DNA of 41,138 nucleotides from contig VXML01000043.1 of NCBI GenBank assembly GCA_009841115.1, forward strand, positions 36,477-77,614, written 5' to 3'. This DNA comes from Gemmatimonadota bacterium. Its GTDB lineage: Bacteria; Latescibacterota; UBA2968; UBA8231. The notes under the pieces are model-generated. The model saw only the letters and a list, made by a program, of their open reading frames with translations, searched no databases and had not been told where the DNA came from. Position numbers and translations under genes: made by a program. This document shows, in pieces, positions 34,294-41,138 of this stretch (its first letter is position 1; each line of letters begins with the position of its first letter).

Positions 34294-35436
34294 ATGAAAC
34301 TCAATGTCGTCAAACTAACCAAGGCATTAGTCGCCTATCCCTCGGAAAGCCAAACCAGCAACGTCGAAGTCACCCAACACGTAGCCGGGGTCTTAGACCA
34401 GCTTGGTTTCCAAATAGAAGAGGTGCCCTACACAGATGAGGCAGGCGTGGACAAGCTCTCCATCGTCGGCAAGTTGGGCACTGGAGAAGGCGGGCTGGCC
34501 CTGATGAGCCACGACGACGTCGTCCCTGCCAATCCCGCCGATGGTTGGCTTCGCGACCCCTACGAATCCTACGAGGCCAACGACAAGCTCTACGGCCGCG
34601 GTTCCTGCGACATGAAAGGCCCCCTTGCCGCTTCGATTTGCGCAGCCGCCCGCTTCAAGGCCGCCGATCTCAAAGCCCCGCTCTACATCGTCGTCACGGC
34701 CGACGAAGAGGTCCTCTGCGTCGGCGCGCAAAAAGTCACGGCCCATTCCAAGTTCTTTGCCGAGGCCAGCACCGGCTGCGGCATCATCTGCGAACCCACC
34801 AGCCTCCGCGTGGTCCACGCCCACAAAGGCTCGCTCGCCATCCAAGTCACCGCCAAAGGACGCCCCGCACACACCAGCACCTTGAAGGGCACCAACGCCA
34901 ACCTCAAGATGATTCCCTTTCTCGCGGAAATGAAGAAATTCAACGAGCGAGTGCTCAGCGCGCGCCGCTACCGCAACGAGGAATTTGCGCCGCCACATTC
35001 CGAGTGGTGCATCGGCATCAACGACCACAACCGCGCCACCAATATCTCCCCCACCCAGAGCATCTGCACCCTCAACTACCGCCCCATGCCCGGCATCGAC
35101 GTCGATGATATCATCGACAGAACCCACAAAAGCGCGAAAAAGCACGGCCTCAACTTCGAGCTCAAGCATCGCGGTGAGCCGCTCTACACAGCAGTGGACG
35201 CTCCACTGGTCCGCACGGCGCTCAATCTAACGGGCCGCCGCAAACCCACTACAGTGGCCTACGGCACCGACGGTATGGCTTTTGTCAAGAAGATGAAACA
35301 AATGATTGTCCTCGGCCCGGGCGACATCGCGCAAGCCCACACCGCCAACGAATGGATCAAAACCGACCAACTGCACGCAGGCGTCGATCTCTACGCCCGC
35401 TTCATTGATCATGTATGTGTGGGCGAAAAAAGCTAA
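34294..35436 (+). CDS. argE: acetylornithine deacetylase (ArgE-like, M20 family)
   Basis: The 380-residue di-zinc enzyme would remove acetate from N-acetylornithine in arginine synthesis. All M20 residues are in place: His73 and Asp75 in MSHDDVVPA, Asp106 in GSCDMKGP, the Glu138-Glu139 pair in ADEEV, Glu167 in CEPTS and His349 in AHTANEW. The dimerisation (lid) domain lies between about 175 and 290. Length and motifs fit ArgE better than DapE, but succinyl-diaminopimelate desuccinylase cannot be excluded. Unlike the M20 protein at 19003 this one has a canonical active site. It stands alone, convergent with the PhyH gene 85 bases away. Confidence 0.88.
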   Translation: MKLNVVKLTKALVAYPSESQTSNVEVTQHVAGVLDQLGFQIEEVPYTDEAGVDKLSIVGKLGTGEGGLALMSHDDVVPANPADGWLRDPYESYEANDKLYGRGSCDMKGPLAASICAAARFKAADLKAPLYIVVTADEEVLCVGAQKVTAHSKFFAEASTGCGIICEPTSLRVVHAHKGSLAIQVTAKGRPAHTSTLKGTNANLKMIPFLAEMKKFNERVLSARRYRNEEFAPPHSEWCIGINDHNRATNISPTQSICTLNYRPMPGIDVDDIIDRTHKSAKKHGLNFELKHRGEPLYTAVDAPLVRTALNLTGRRKPTTVAYGTDGMAFVKKMKQMIVLGPGDIAQAHTANEWIKTDQLHAGVDLYARFIDHVCVGEKS

Positions 35437-35521
35437 CGTCGGAATTCTTTGTAATTACGCGGTAAAGGTAGGAATATAAAGTTACAAGGTCTTTACGGAC
35501 CAGAGGGCGCTTCTATTTCCC

Positions 35522-36331
35522 TCACTCCCAAGGTTCCACCCCAGCTAACCTCCGTCCCACACTCGTCAACTCCGCCGTCTTTTCCTCGTAGTGCTCGCGC
35601 TCCTTGGCGTAGCGACCTAACCCGGATAAGCGCTGCTGCCAAAACTCCGTGCGCAACCGCCGCGCCTCTTCGCCTTCGCCGGCCGGACTCATGGTGATGT
35701 ACTGCGCCACGCGAGGCGCGTCACCGCGATTGACGCTCGCCGTATGCGGCAGGGCCGTGCGCCAGATAACCAGATCGCCCGCTTCAGCACCGATGCGCTG
35801 CGCTCCCAAGGCCAGCAGATCCTGCTCACGGGGGTTGGCCCCCTCCGGCAGTTCGTCGAGCCACGCATCTAAGCGCTGGTGGAACCCCGGCACGCAGATA
35901 AAGGCTCCCTGCTCGGTCGGCGTGTCGCTCAGATAGAGCACGCCCTGCACGCCAAAGGACAAAGGACGCTTATCCAGAGCCGCATCCCAGTGCAGATTGT
36001 GCTCGGGCGCATCCTTGTCTAAGGCCGGCGGACTGATGCTAGCTCGGTCGTGGCTGACCCACAGCTTGTCCGTGCCCCAAATCTGGCTAAAGGCCCGGTG
36101 GACCCGAGGGGCCGTGCGGTTGTCCCATATAGTCTGGTGGTGGTAAATCTCGACCATAATGCCGCGCCGATCCTCTGGGTACCAAGTCTCGGGATCGTCT
36201 GGGTCCATACCCGTAAACGCCCACACTGCCCGCCCGGTGCGCTCGGCCTGATCGCGGTCGATTACCTGACGCGCGACCACGTACCCTTCTTCGGCAAAGA
36301 AATCCAGTTCTTCCCTGCTCAAGACATCCAT
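35522..36331 (-). CDS. phytanoyl-CoA dioxygenase (PhyH) family protein
   Basis: The start is placed at MDVLSREELDFFAEEGYVV, typical for the family; an in-frame start at 36433 would overlap asd by 88 bases. A GGGGA site precedes the chosen ATG, which is 14 bases after the asd stop. The 269-residue Fe(II)/2-oxoglutarate oxygenase has His114 and Asp116 (LHWDAAL), His196 (LPHTASVNRG) and Arg207 (APRVAQY). It is the last gene of the hom, apgM-like, asd run, so it may act on an aspartate-family compound or simply be read through. Confidence 0.9.
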   Translation of the reverse strand: MDVLSREELDFFAEEGYVVARQVIDRDQAERTGRAVWAFTGMDPDDPETWYPEDRRGIMVEIYHHQTIWDNRTAPRVHRAFSQIWGTDKLWVSHDRASISPPALDKDAPEHNLHWDAALDKRPLSFGVQGVLYLSDTPTEQGAFICVPGFHQRLDAWLDELPEGANPREQDLLALGAQRIGAEAGDLVIWRTALPHTASVNRGDAPRVAQYITMSPAGEGEEARRLRTEFWQQRLSGLGRYAKEREHYEEKTAELTSVGRRLAGVEPWE

Positions 36332-36345
36332 GGCGGTCCCCTTTG

Positions 36346-37374
36346 TTACAACAATTTGCGCGCGATGAGCTCCTCGGCGATTTGCACGGCGTTTAGGGCC
36401 GCACCTTTGCGCAACTGATCGCCGCTGACCCACAAGTCTAGCCCCGTTCCGTCGGGCCGCGAAATATCTTGGCGAATGCGCCCAACCAACACCTCGTCGC
36501 AGCCGGAGGCCTCAATCGGCATGGGGAAATAATTCTGCTCGGGATCATTCACGATCCGCACGCCCGCGGCCTGCGCCAAGATAGCCTCGGCTTCAGCAGC
36601 AGAAAAGGGTTCGGCAAACTCCACGTTGATCGCCTCGGAATGCGCCCGCAGCACAGGCACGCGAATGGTCGTGGCCGAGATCTGCAGCGCGTCGTCGTGG
36701 AACATTTTGCGAGTCTCGCGCACCATTTTCAGCTCTTCTTCGCAATACCCCTCCGGCCCGACAGCCGAATCGTGCGAAAACAAATTAAAGGCGATCGGGT
36801 GCGGGAATTCAGCCGGCTCGGCCTCTTCCCCGGCGAGCACCTGCCGCGTCTGCTCCTCCAACTCCTGCATGGCCGGCGCTCCTGCGCCACTGACGGCCTG
36901 ATACGTCGAGACCACGATGCGCTTGACCCGCTGCCGCTGATAGAGCGGCCAGACCACCACATCCATAATGATCGTCGAACAATTCGGATTGGCGATGATG
37001 CCGCGATGCGCCGCCAAGTCCTCGGGATTGATCTCGGGCACCACCAGCGGCACATCCGGGTCCATGCGATAGGCCGAGGTGTTATCGACGACCACCGCGC
37101 CCGCGGCCACTGCGTGTGGATTAAACTGCTTGCTCAAACTGCCCCCGGCCGAAGCCAAGACAATATCCACGCCGGCAAAGGAATCCTCTCCGAGCTCCTG
37201 CACTTGAATCGAGCTGCCGTTAAAGGAAATGGCGCGTCCAGCCGAGCGGGCCGAGGCCAACAGCCGCAACTCGCCAACAGGGAAATCGCGCTCGGCGAGT
37301 ATTTCCAACAGCACCTGTCCTACGGCGCCGGTCGCGCCCATGATAGCTACGTTGTACGTATCGGTCACCTGCAT
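36346..37374 (-). CDS. asd: aspartate-semialdehyde dehydrogenase
   Basis: The 342-residue enzyme reduces aspartyl phosphate to aspartate semialdehyde, the branch point to lysine and to homoserine. The NADP motif GATGAVG is at 13-19, the nucleophile Cys132 is in NPNCSTI, and the C-terminal VGRIRQD and GAALNAVQIAEELI are typical. Length is normal. The ATG lies inside the 3' end of the preceding gene (10-base overlap), which implies coupling. It follows homoserine dehydrogenase and the proposed homoserine kinase, a clear threonine-pathway operon. Confidence 0.97.
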   Translation of the reverse strand: MQVTDTYNVAIMGATGAVGQVLLEILAERDFPVGELRLLASARSAGRAISFNGSSIQVQELGEDSFAGVDIVLASAGGSLSKQFNPHAVAAGAVVVDNTSAYRMDPDVPLVVPEINPEDLAAHRGIIANPNCSTIIMDVVVWPLYQRQRVKRIVVSTYQAVSGAGAPAMQELEEQTRQVLAGEEAEPAEFPHPIAFNLFSHDSAVGPEGYCEEELKMVRETRKMFHDDALQISATTIRVPVLRAHSEAINVEFAEPFSAAEAEAILAQAAGVRIVNDPEQNYFPMPIEASGCDEVLVGRIRQDISRPDGTGLDLWVSGDQLRKGAALNAVQIAEELIARKLL

Positions 37375-38555
37375 CTCTCCGTTAGATAATCCATCAATAC
37401 ATGTCCGTGCTCTACCTGCATACTACCCCACTCGGCCGCCCGCTCTCCATAGGCTTGCATCGAGTCAGCCTCAATCCCCGTCCCCCACAGCACAAAGGGC
37501 ACTGGCTCGCGGCTGTGGGTGCGACGCACAATGGGCGTGCGGTGGTCGGGAGTGAGCAGCACTCGATGCAGCCCCATCGATTCTAGCCCCGCCAAGATCG
37601 GGCCGACGACGCGAGCATCGAAATCCTCAATGGCCTGCACCTTGGCCTGCGGATCGCCGTTGTGCCCAGCTTCGTCTGGTGCCTCGACGTGGACATAGAC
37701 AAAATCGGCATCTTGCAAGGCTGCCAGCGCGTATTCGGCCTTGCCTTCGTAATTAGTGTCGAGGTATCCGGTAATACCGGGCACCTCAATGACCTCTAAG
37801 CCCGCGCTCTTGCCGATCCCGCGCACCAAGTCAACAGCCGAGATGACGCCGCCCTGCAATCCATAGCGCTCCGACAGGGGAGTCAACCGCAACGCGCGTC
37901 CAGATCCCCACAGCCATATCGCGTTGGCTGGCCGCTCCCCGCGAGCCGAGCGGGCTGCATTGACCGGCGCGGCCGCGAGAATGGGGCCAGCCGCGGCCAT
38001 GAGGGCGCGGATTCTCTCAGCTCCTTCACCTGTAGGCTCATGCGCGGCCATGGACTCGCCCATGATGTCGTGCGGCGGATAGGTTTCCACTTCTTCCGGG
38101 CCGCGATCCCACACCAGCAAGTGGCGATAGCCTACCCCGGGATAGAAGCGCAAAGACGGTCCCCCCAGCTCGGCGGCCAAGGCCCCCACCAGCTCAGCCG
38201 CTTCTTCGCTGGCGATATGGCCGGCGCTGTAATCGATCAGCACATCGCCCTCTCCGTAGATCAGGTTCAGGCGGAAAGCCACCCCGTCGTCGCCTAGATC
38301 GACGCCCATACTCGCAGCTTCCAACGGCGCGCGGCCCGTGTAGTACACCCGGCTGTCGTACCCGAAAATTTCGAGGTTGCCGATGTCGCTGCCTGGATGC
38401 CGCTGCGCGGGAATCATCTGCACCAATCCCCCAGTTCCCTCGCGGGCCAAGCGATCCATGCAGGGCGTTACAGCCGCCTCCAACGGCGTCTGCCCGTCCA
38501 GTTCGTCGAGCGGATAGTCCGCCGCCCCATCGGGCACCAACACGACGTAGCGCAC
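37365..38555 (-). CDS. archaeal-type phosphoglycerate mutase family, proposed homoserine kinase
   Basis: The 396-residue protein belongs to the alkaline-phosphatase superfamily that includes archaeal-type cofactor-independent phosphoglycerate mutase (ApgM). Asp9 (VPDGAAD) and the nucleophile Ser56 (HPGSDIGNLEIFGYD) are metal ligands, with further ligands in EAPDEAGHNGD and LTPDHRTPIVRRTHS. A bacterial subgroup found between hom and asd is known as a proposed homoserine kinase replacing ThrB. The place here, one base after hom and overlapping asd, matches that subgroup. The start codon is GTG. A glycolytic mutase role remains possible; no thrB is in the window. Confidence 0.9.
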   Translation of the reverse strand: MRYVVLVPDGAADYPLDELDGQTPLEAAVTPCMDRLAREGTGGLVQMIPAQRHPGSDIGNLEIFGYDSRVYYTGRAPLEAASMGVDLGDDGVAFRLNLIYGEGDVLIDYSAGHIASEEAAELVGALAAELGGPSLRFYPGVGYRHLLVWDRGPEEVETYPPHDIMGESMAAHEPTGEGAERIRALMAAAGPILAAAPVNAARSARGERPANAIWLWGSGRALRLTPLSERYGLQGGVISAVDLVRGIGKSAGLEVIEVPGITGYLDTNYEGKAEYALAALQDADFVYVHVEAPDEAGHNGDPQAKVQAIEDFDARVVGPILAGLESMGLHRVLLTPDHRTPIVRRTHSREPVPFVLWGTGIEADSMQAYGERAAEWGSMQVEHGHVLMDYLTERCR

Positions 38556-38556
38556 G

Positions 38557-39849
38557 CTAGAGATCCTCCATGCGAATGAGCTTCACCGCACCCTGCACCG
38601 CATCGAGTGTGGCCACGGCCTGCTGCGCTCGCTGCATCGCGGCTTCGCGCGCCTCGTGGGTGACGATGACCAGCGGCACGGAGCCGCCCTCAAAGTCGCG
38701 CTCCTTTTGGATGACCGAGGCAATGCTGATGCGCTCCTCGGCCAAAATGCGCGCGATACCCGCAAGCACCCCAGGCTGGTCGCGGACTAAGACGCGGATA
38801 AAGTAGCGCATCTGCACGTCCTCAATGGGCACGACCGAAACGGCGTCCTCGCCCAAGATCATGTCGCCGATGGAGGTGCTAGCGCCAGCGGCCTTGCGCT
38901 CGACCAACTCGACCATATCCGCCACTACCGCGCTGGCCGTGGGTAGCTGCCCGGCACCGCGACCGGAAAACACTTGCGGCCCCACCGCAGACCCCTGCAC
39001 CTGAATGGCGTTGAATTCATCGTGGATGTTGGCCAACAGCGCGTCCTCCGGCACCATGGCCGGATGCACCCGGGCCTCGACGCGCCCATCCTGCTGCTTG
39101 GCAATAGCCAGCAGCTTGATTGCATACCCCAACTCGCGGGCGTATTCAATGTCCCGGCTCTCGATCTGCTCGATTCCCTCGCAAAACACATCGCGGCCCG
39201 TACCCGTGCAGTGAAAGGCAATGCGGCAGAGGATGGCCAACTTCTGCGCGGCATCCATGCCGCTCACGTCCATAGTCGGGTCCGGCTCGGCATAGCCTTG
39301 ATCTTGGGCTTCTTTGAGGATCGCGGCGTAATCGCCCGCGCCGCGACTCATCCGCGTAAGCATGTAGTTCGTAGTACCGTTGAGAATGCCGTACAGAGAC
39401 TCGACCCGATTGGCCACTAAGCCATTGCGCAACGAGCGGATGATGGGGATGCCGGCCGCGACGCTAGCTTCAAACATCAAATCCGCCCCATTGGCCAGCG
39501 CCAGTTCAAAAAGCTCCTCGCCCCGCTCGGCGAGCAGAGCTTTGTTGGCCGTTACCACATCCTTGCCCTGCCGTAGGGCCTCGCTCACCCACTCAAAGGC
39601 CGGAGGCGCACCCGTCAATTCCACCACCAGTTGTACATCTGGATCGGCTACGACCGCGCTGGCGTCCGCAGTCAACAGCTCCGGTGCTATGGCGGGGCTG
39701 CGCGGCTTATCCAAGTCGCGCACGGCCACGCGCTGCAACGCAAAATCCACGTGCTTGCGCCGCCGCAGCGACGCGGGCGCATCCTGCAACAGCTCAACCA
39801 CGCCGCTGCCGACCGTGCCCAAACCAATCAATCCTACTCCTACTGACAT
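38557..39849 (-). CDS. hom: homoserine dehydrogenase
   Basis: Starting at MSVGVGLIGLGTVGSG the enzyme is 430 residues, the usual length for the ACT-bearing form. It reduces aspartate semialdehyde to homoserine. GLGTVGSG (9-16) binds NAD(P), Lys103 is in TANKALLA, NGTTNYML is at 157-164, and a C-terminal ACT domain (from about 350) should give feedback control by threonine. In-frame starts at 39876 and 39909 add 9 or 20 residues; AAAGG lies upstream of the 39876 ATG, so that start cannot be ruled out. First gene of the hom, apgM-like, asd, PhyH operon. Confidence 0.95.
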   Translation of the reverse strand: MSVGVGLIGLGTVGSGVVELLQDAPASLRRRKHVDFALQRVAVRDLDKPRSPAIAPELLTADASAVVADPDVQLVVELTGAPPAFEWVSEALRQGKDVVTANKALLAERGEELFELALANGADLMFEASVAAGIPIIRSLRNGLVANRVESLYGILNGTTNYMLTRMSRGAGDYAAILKEAQDQGYAEPDPTMDVSGMDAAQKLAILCRIAFHCTGTGRDVFCEGIEQIESRDIEYARELGYAIKLLAIAKQQDGRVEARVHPAMVPEDALLANIHDEFNAIQVQGSAVGPQVFSGRGAGQLPTASAVVADMVELVERKAAGASTSIGDMILGEDAVSVVPIEDVQMRYFIRVLVRDQPGVLAGIARILAEERISIASVIQKERDFEGGSVPLVIVTHEAREAAMQRAQQAVATLDAVQGAVKLIRMEDL

Positions 39850-39997
39850 ATCTTTGCCCAATTCCTTGTTTCGCATCAAGTTAAAGCCTTTAAATATAGA
39901 GAGCGACACGCTTTTTTGGCAAGGCGGGCACCCTAGTGGATAGCCGCACTGAGATGGCCTATATTAAGGGCACACACGACGATTGGAGCCGACCATT

Positions 39998-40285
39998 ATG
40001 GACCTCAAAGCCTTCAAACTGAGCCTACAAGAACAAACCCCACCGGCAACCTCCCAAGCCCTACAAGTCCTCTGGTACGAAGCCAAGGGCCAATGGGACA
40101 AAGCCCACGAGCTAGCCCAGCAAACGCCTGACCCCATCGGGGCTTGGGTCCACGCTTATTTGCACCGGGTCGAAGGCGACGAAAGCAACGCTGGCTATTG
40201 GTACCGGCGGGCGCAAAAGCCCCACAGCGAGGCGTCGCTGCCCGAAGAGTGGGAGGAAATCGCCAGCGCCCTGCTCAGCGGCTAA
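39998..40285 (+). CDS. small soluble protein of unknown function
   Basis: The ATG at 39998 has a GGAG site 9 bases upstream and is preferred to an in-frame TTG at 39983. The 95-residue product is helical, with LQVLWYEAKGQWDKAHELAQ and GAWVHAYLHRVEGDESNAGYWYRRAQKP. This pattern, a TPR-like helix pair ending in WYRRA, recurs in short uncharacterised proteins of several phyla. It has no signal peptide. Its stop interlocks with that of the flippase gene in CTAA. It is divergent from hom, with 148 bases between starts. Confidence 0.8.
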   Translation: MDLKAFKLSLQEQTPPATSQALQVLWYEAKGQWDKAHELAQQTPDPIGAWVHAYLHRVEGDESNAGYWYRRAQKPHSEASLPEEWEEIASALLSG

Positions 40286-41138
40286 GGCATCCGCGTCAAC
40301 GCCCGCCAAGTATGGGTCAGTTCCGCGCGGTCTTGCGGGTTGGCCCAAGTTAAGACGCCTACCAACACCACAAAGCACATCCCCCCTACAAGCACCTGCA
40401 AAAAGTCTCCACCCACATCCGCGCTGACCCAGCGGCTGATCACTGCGGCTGCTCCGACACCGGCGCTGATCCTCAATAGGCGACCCCACGGCAGGAGCTG
40501 GTGCAAGCCGCAGCGCAAGTGCCAGCCAATCGCCGCTAACAAGAAAGCCACCTGCAAGTACGTCACCACTGTGGTGGCCGCCGCCGGGCCGAGGAAGGCC
40601 CACTCAGGGTACACCACCTGCAAATAGCTAATCAGCACCAAGCTCAAGCCAATATTGCAGCACAAGTCCCCCACGCTACTCCACAGCGCCCAGCGGGCCT
40701 TGCCCATGCCTACCAGCAGCGGATTGTACGCGGCACAGCGCAGGGGCAGCACCAATAGATAGATGCGGAAGACCCAAGCCGAGCGGTCGTATTCTGGAAA
40801 GAGCCAGCCAATCAGCGGTCCGGCGAAAGCGAGCAGAAAGGCCGCCAGCGGCAACACCAACAGGGCCAAGCGCGAAACCGCGCGCTGCCACAGCGCCAGT
40901 ATCTCGTCGCGCCGATCCGCCTGAAAGAGCCGACTGATCTCCGGGATCAACACGGCTGTCACTGCCGACAGCAGCAGACTAATCGGCACCTCAATGGCCC
41001 CGAAATGGTATTCGGCAAAAGTGCCGGCCGCAAAAAAATGCAGGATCACAAAGCGATCGACGTAGCGCGAGAGGCTGTTTACCGCGTCGTTGAAGCCAAC
41101 CGGGCGCGCATAGCGCATCAGCTCACCCAGCCCTTCCC
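40282..41138 (-). CDS. polysaccharide/lipid flippase, MurJ/Wzx-like (5' cut by window edge)
   Basis: The frame stays open to the last base of the window, so the N-terminus is missing; an internal ATG at 41118 is not the start. The visible 285 residues have about eight membrane helices and the MOP-exporter pattern RPVGFNDAVNSLSRYVDRFV, with a charged loop ISRLFQADRRDE. The family flips lipid-linked sugars (Wzx) or lipid II (MurJ) across the inner membrane. ...YARPVGFND and the lack of a PNLLR motif lean toward the Wzx/oligosaccharide group, but the missing part would decide. Confidence 0.85.
   Translation of the reverse strand, partial: EGLGELMRYARPVGFNDAVNSLSRYVDRFVILHFFAAGTFAEYHFGAIEVPISLLLSAVTAVLIPEISRLFQADRRDEILALWQRAVSRLALLVLPLAAFLLAFAGPLIGWLFPEYDRSAWVFRIYLLVLPLRCAAYNPLLVGMGKARWALWSSVGDLCCNIGLSLVLISYLQVVYPEWAFLGPAAATTVVTYLQVAFLLAAIGWHLRCGLHQLLPWGRLLRISAGVGAAAVISRWVSADVGGDFLQVLVGGMCFVVLVGVLTWANPQDRAELTHTWRALTRMP

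Noticed and set aside
35437..35521. Terminator between the ArgE-like and PhyH genes
   Set aside because: Short gtaaag/ctttac and ttgtaa/ttacaa dyads are too weak and lack a T-run.
36469..37389. Plus-strand reading frame of 306 codons
   Set aside because: It is antisense to asd and has a shadow-like His/Arg-rich composition.
1..41138. tRNA or rRNA genes, insertion sequences, prophage
   Set aside because: No cloverleaf or rRNA-like stretch was found in the spacers, and no transposase, integrase or phage protein was recognised; a covariance-model search would be decisive.

Overview
This 41 kb window is GC-rich, densely packed bacterial chromosome with about 36 protein genes and no gene-free stretch over 300 bases. 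I found no rRNA, tRNA, transposase, integrase, phage gene or CRISPR array. The gene content suggests an uncultured Gram-negative lineage of the FCB/Latescibacteria/Poribacteria kind. Pointers are a secreted protein ending in an NFPNPFN-type C-terminal module, two phytanoyl-CoA-dioxygenase-like proteins, a Gfo/Idh/MocA oxidoreductase, a MoxR-free sugar/amide-type catabolic background, WD40 repeats and a caspase-like surface protein. This placement is inference; no marker rRNA is present.

Layout. 1-456: 3' end of a WD40 gene, followed by an SDR gene (466-1194). 1195-1303: a mirrored heptamer repeat element between convergent genes. 1304-5565 (minus): qor-like, S1-domain protein, trpB, trpA as one tight operon. 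5726-7084 (plus): aspartate kinase. 7081-10223 (minus): recG then a class V aminotransferase. 10280-10753 (plus): small membrane protein. 10750-13868 (minus): murG fused to a HEAT-like region, then mraY. 13978-17600 (minus): HisC-like aminotransferase, aldo/keto reductase, HAD dehalogenase-like protein, SDR. 17726-19006 (plus): UMF1-type MFS transporter. 19003-20385 (minus): small lipoprotein and an M20 hydrolase. 20453-22000 (plus): TIM-barrel glycosidase-like protein. 22007-25427 (minus): ECF sigma factor, anti-sigma factor and an exported caspase-like protein with surface repeats. 25610-26611 (minus): PhyH dioxygenase. 26697-33602 (minus): Gfo/Idh/MocA, a second TIM-barrel protein, a secreted C39-like papain-fold protein and an NhaC antiporter. 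33684-35436 (plus): DUF5069 protein and ArgE-like deacetylase. 35522-39849 (minus): hom, proposed homoserine kinase (apgM-like), asd, PhyH. 39998-40285 (plus): small soluble protein. 40282-41138 (minus): polysaccharide/lipid flippase, cut by the window edge.

How genes work together. Aspartate kinase, Asd and homoserine dehydrogenase supply the aspartate family (lysine, threonine, methionine), and the alkaline-phosphatase-fold protein between hom and asd may be the missing homoserine kinase. TrpB and TrpA finish tryptophan. MurG and MraY make lipid I and lipid II. The most unusual unit is the sigma/anti-sigma/caspase operon: a one-membrane-pass anti-sigma with a DUF4384-like periplasmic part next to an exported caspase with intact His/Cys dyad, an EF-hand-like loop and surface repeats. 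Other notable points are the MurG-HEAT fusion, four convergent gene pairs whose stop codons interlock in four bases, a mirrored heptamer repeat, a palindromic interspersed repeat, and a divergent promoter with a dyad between the Gfo/Idh and DUF5069 genes.
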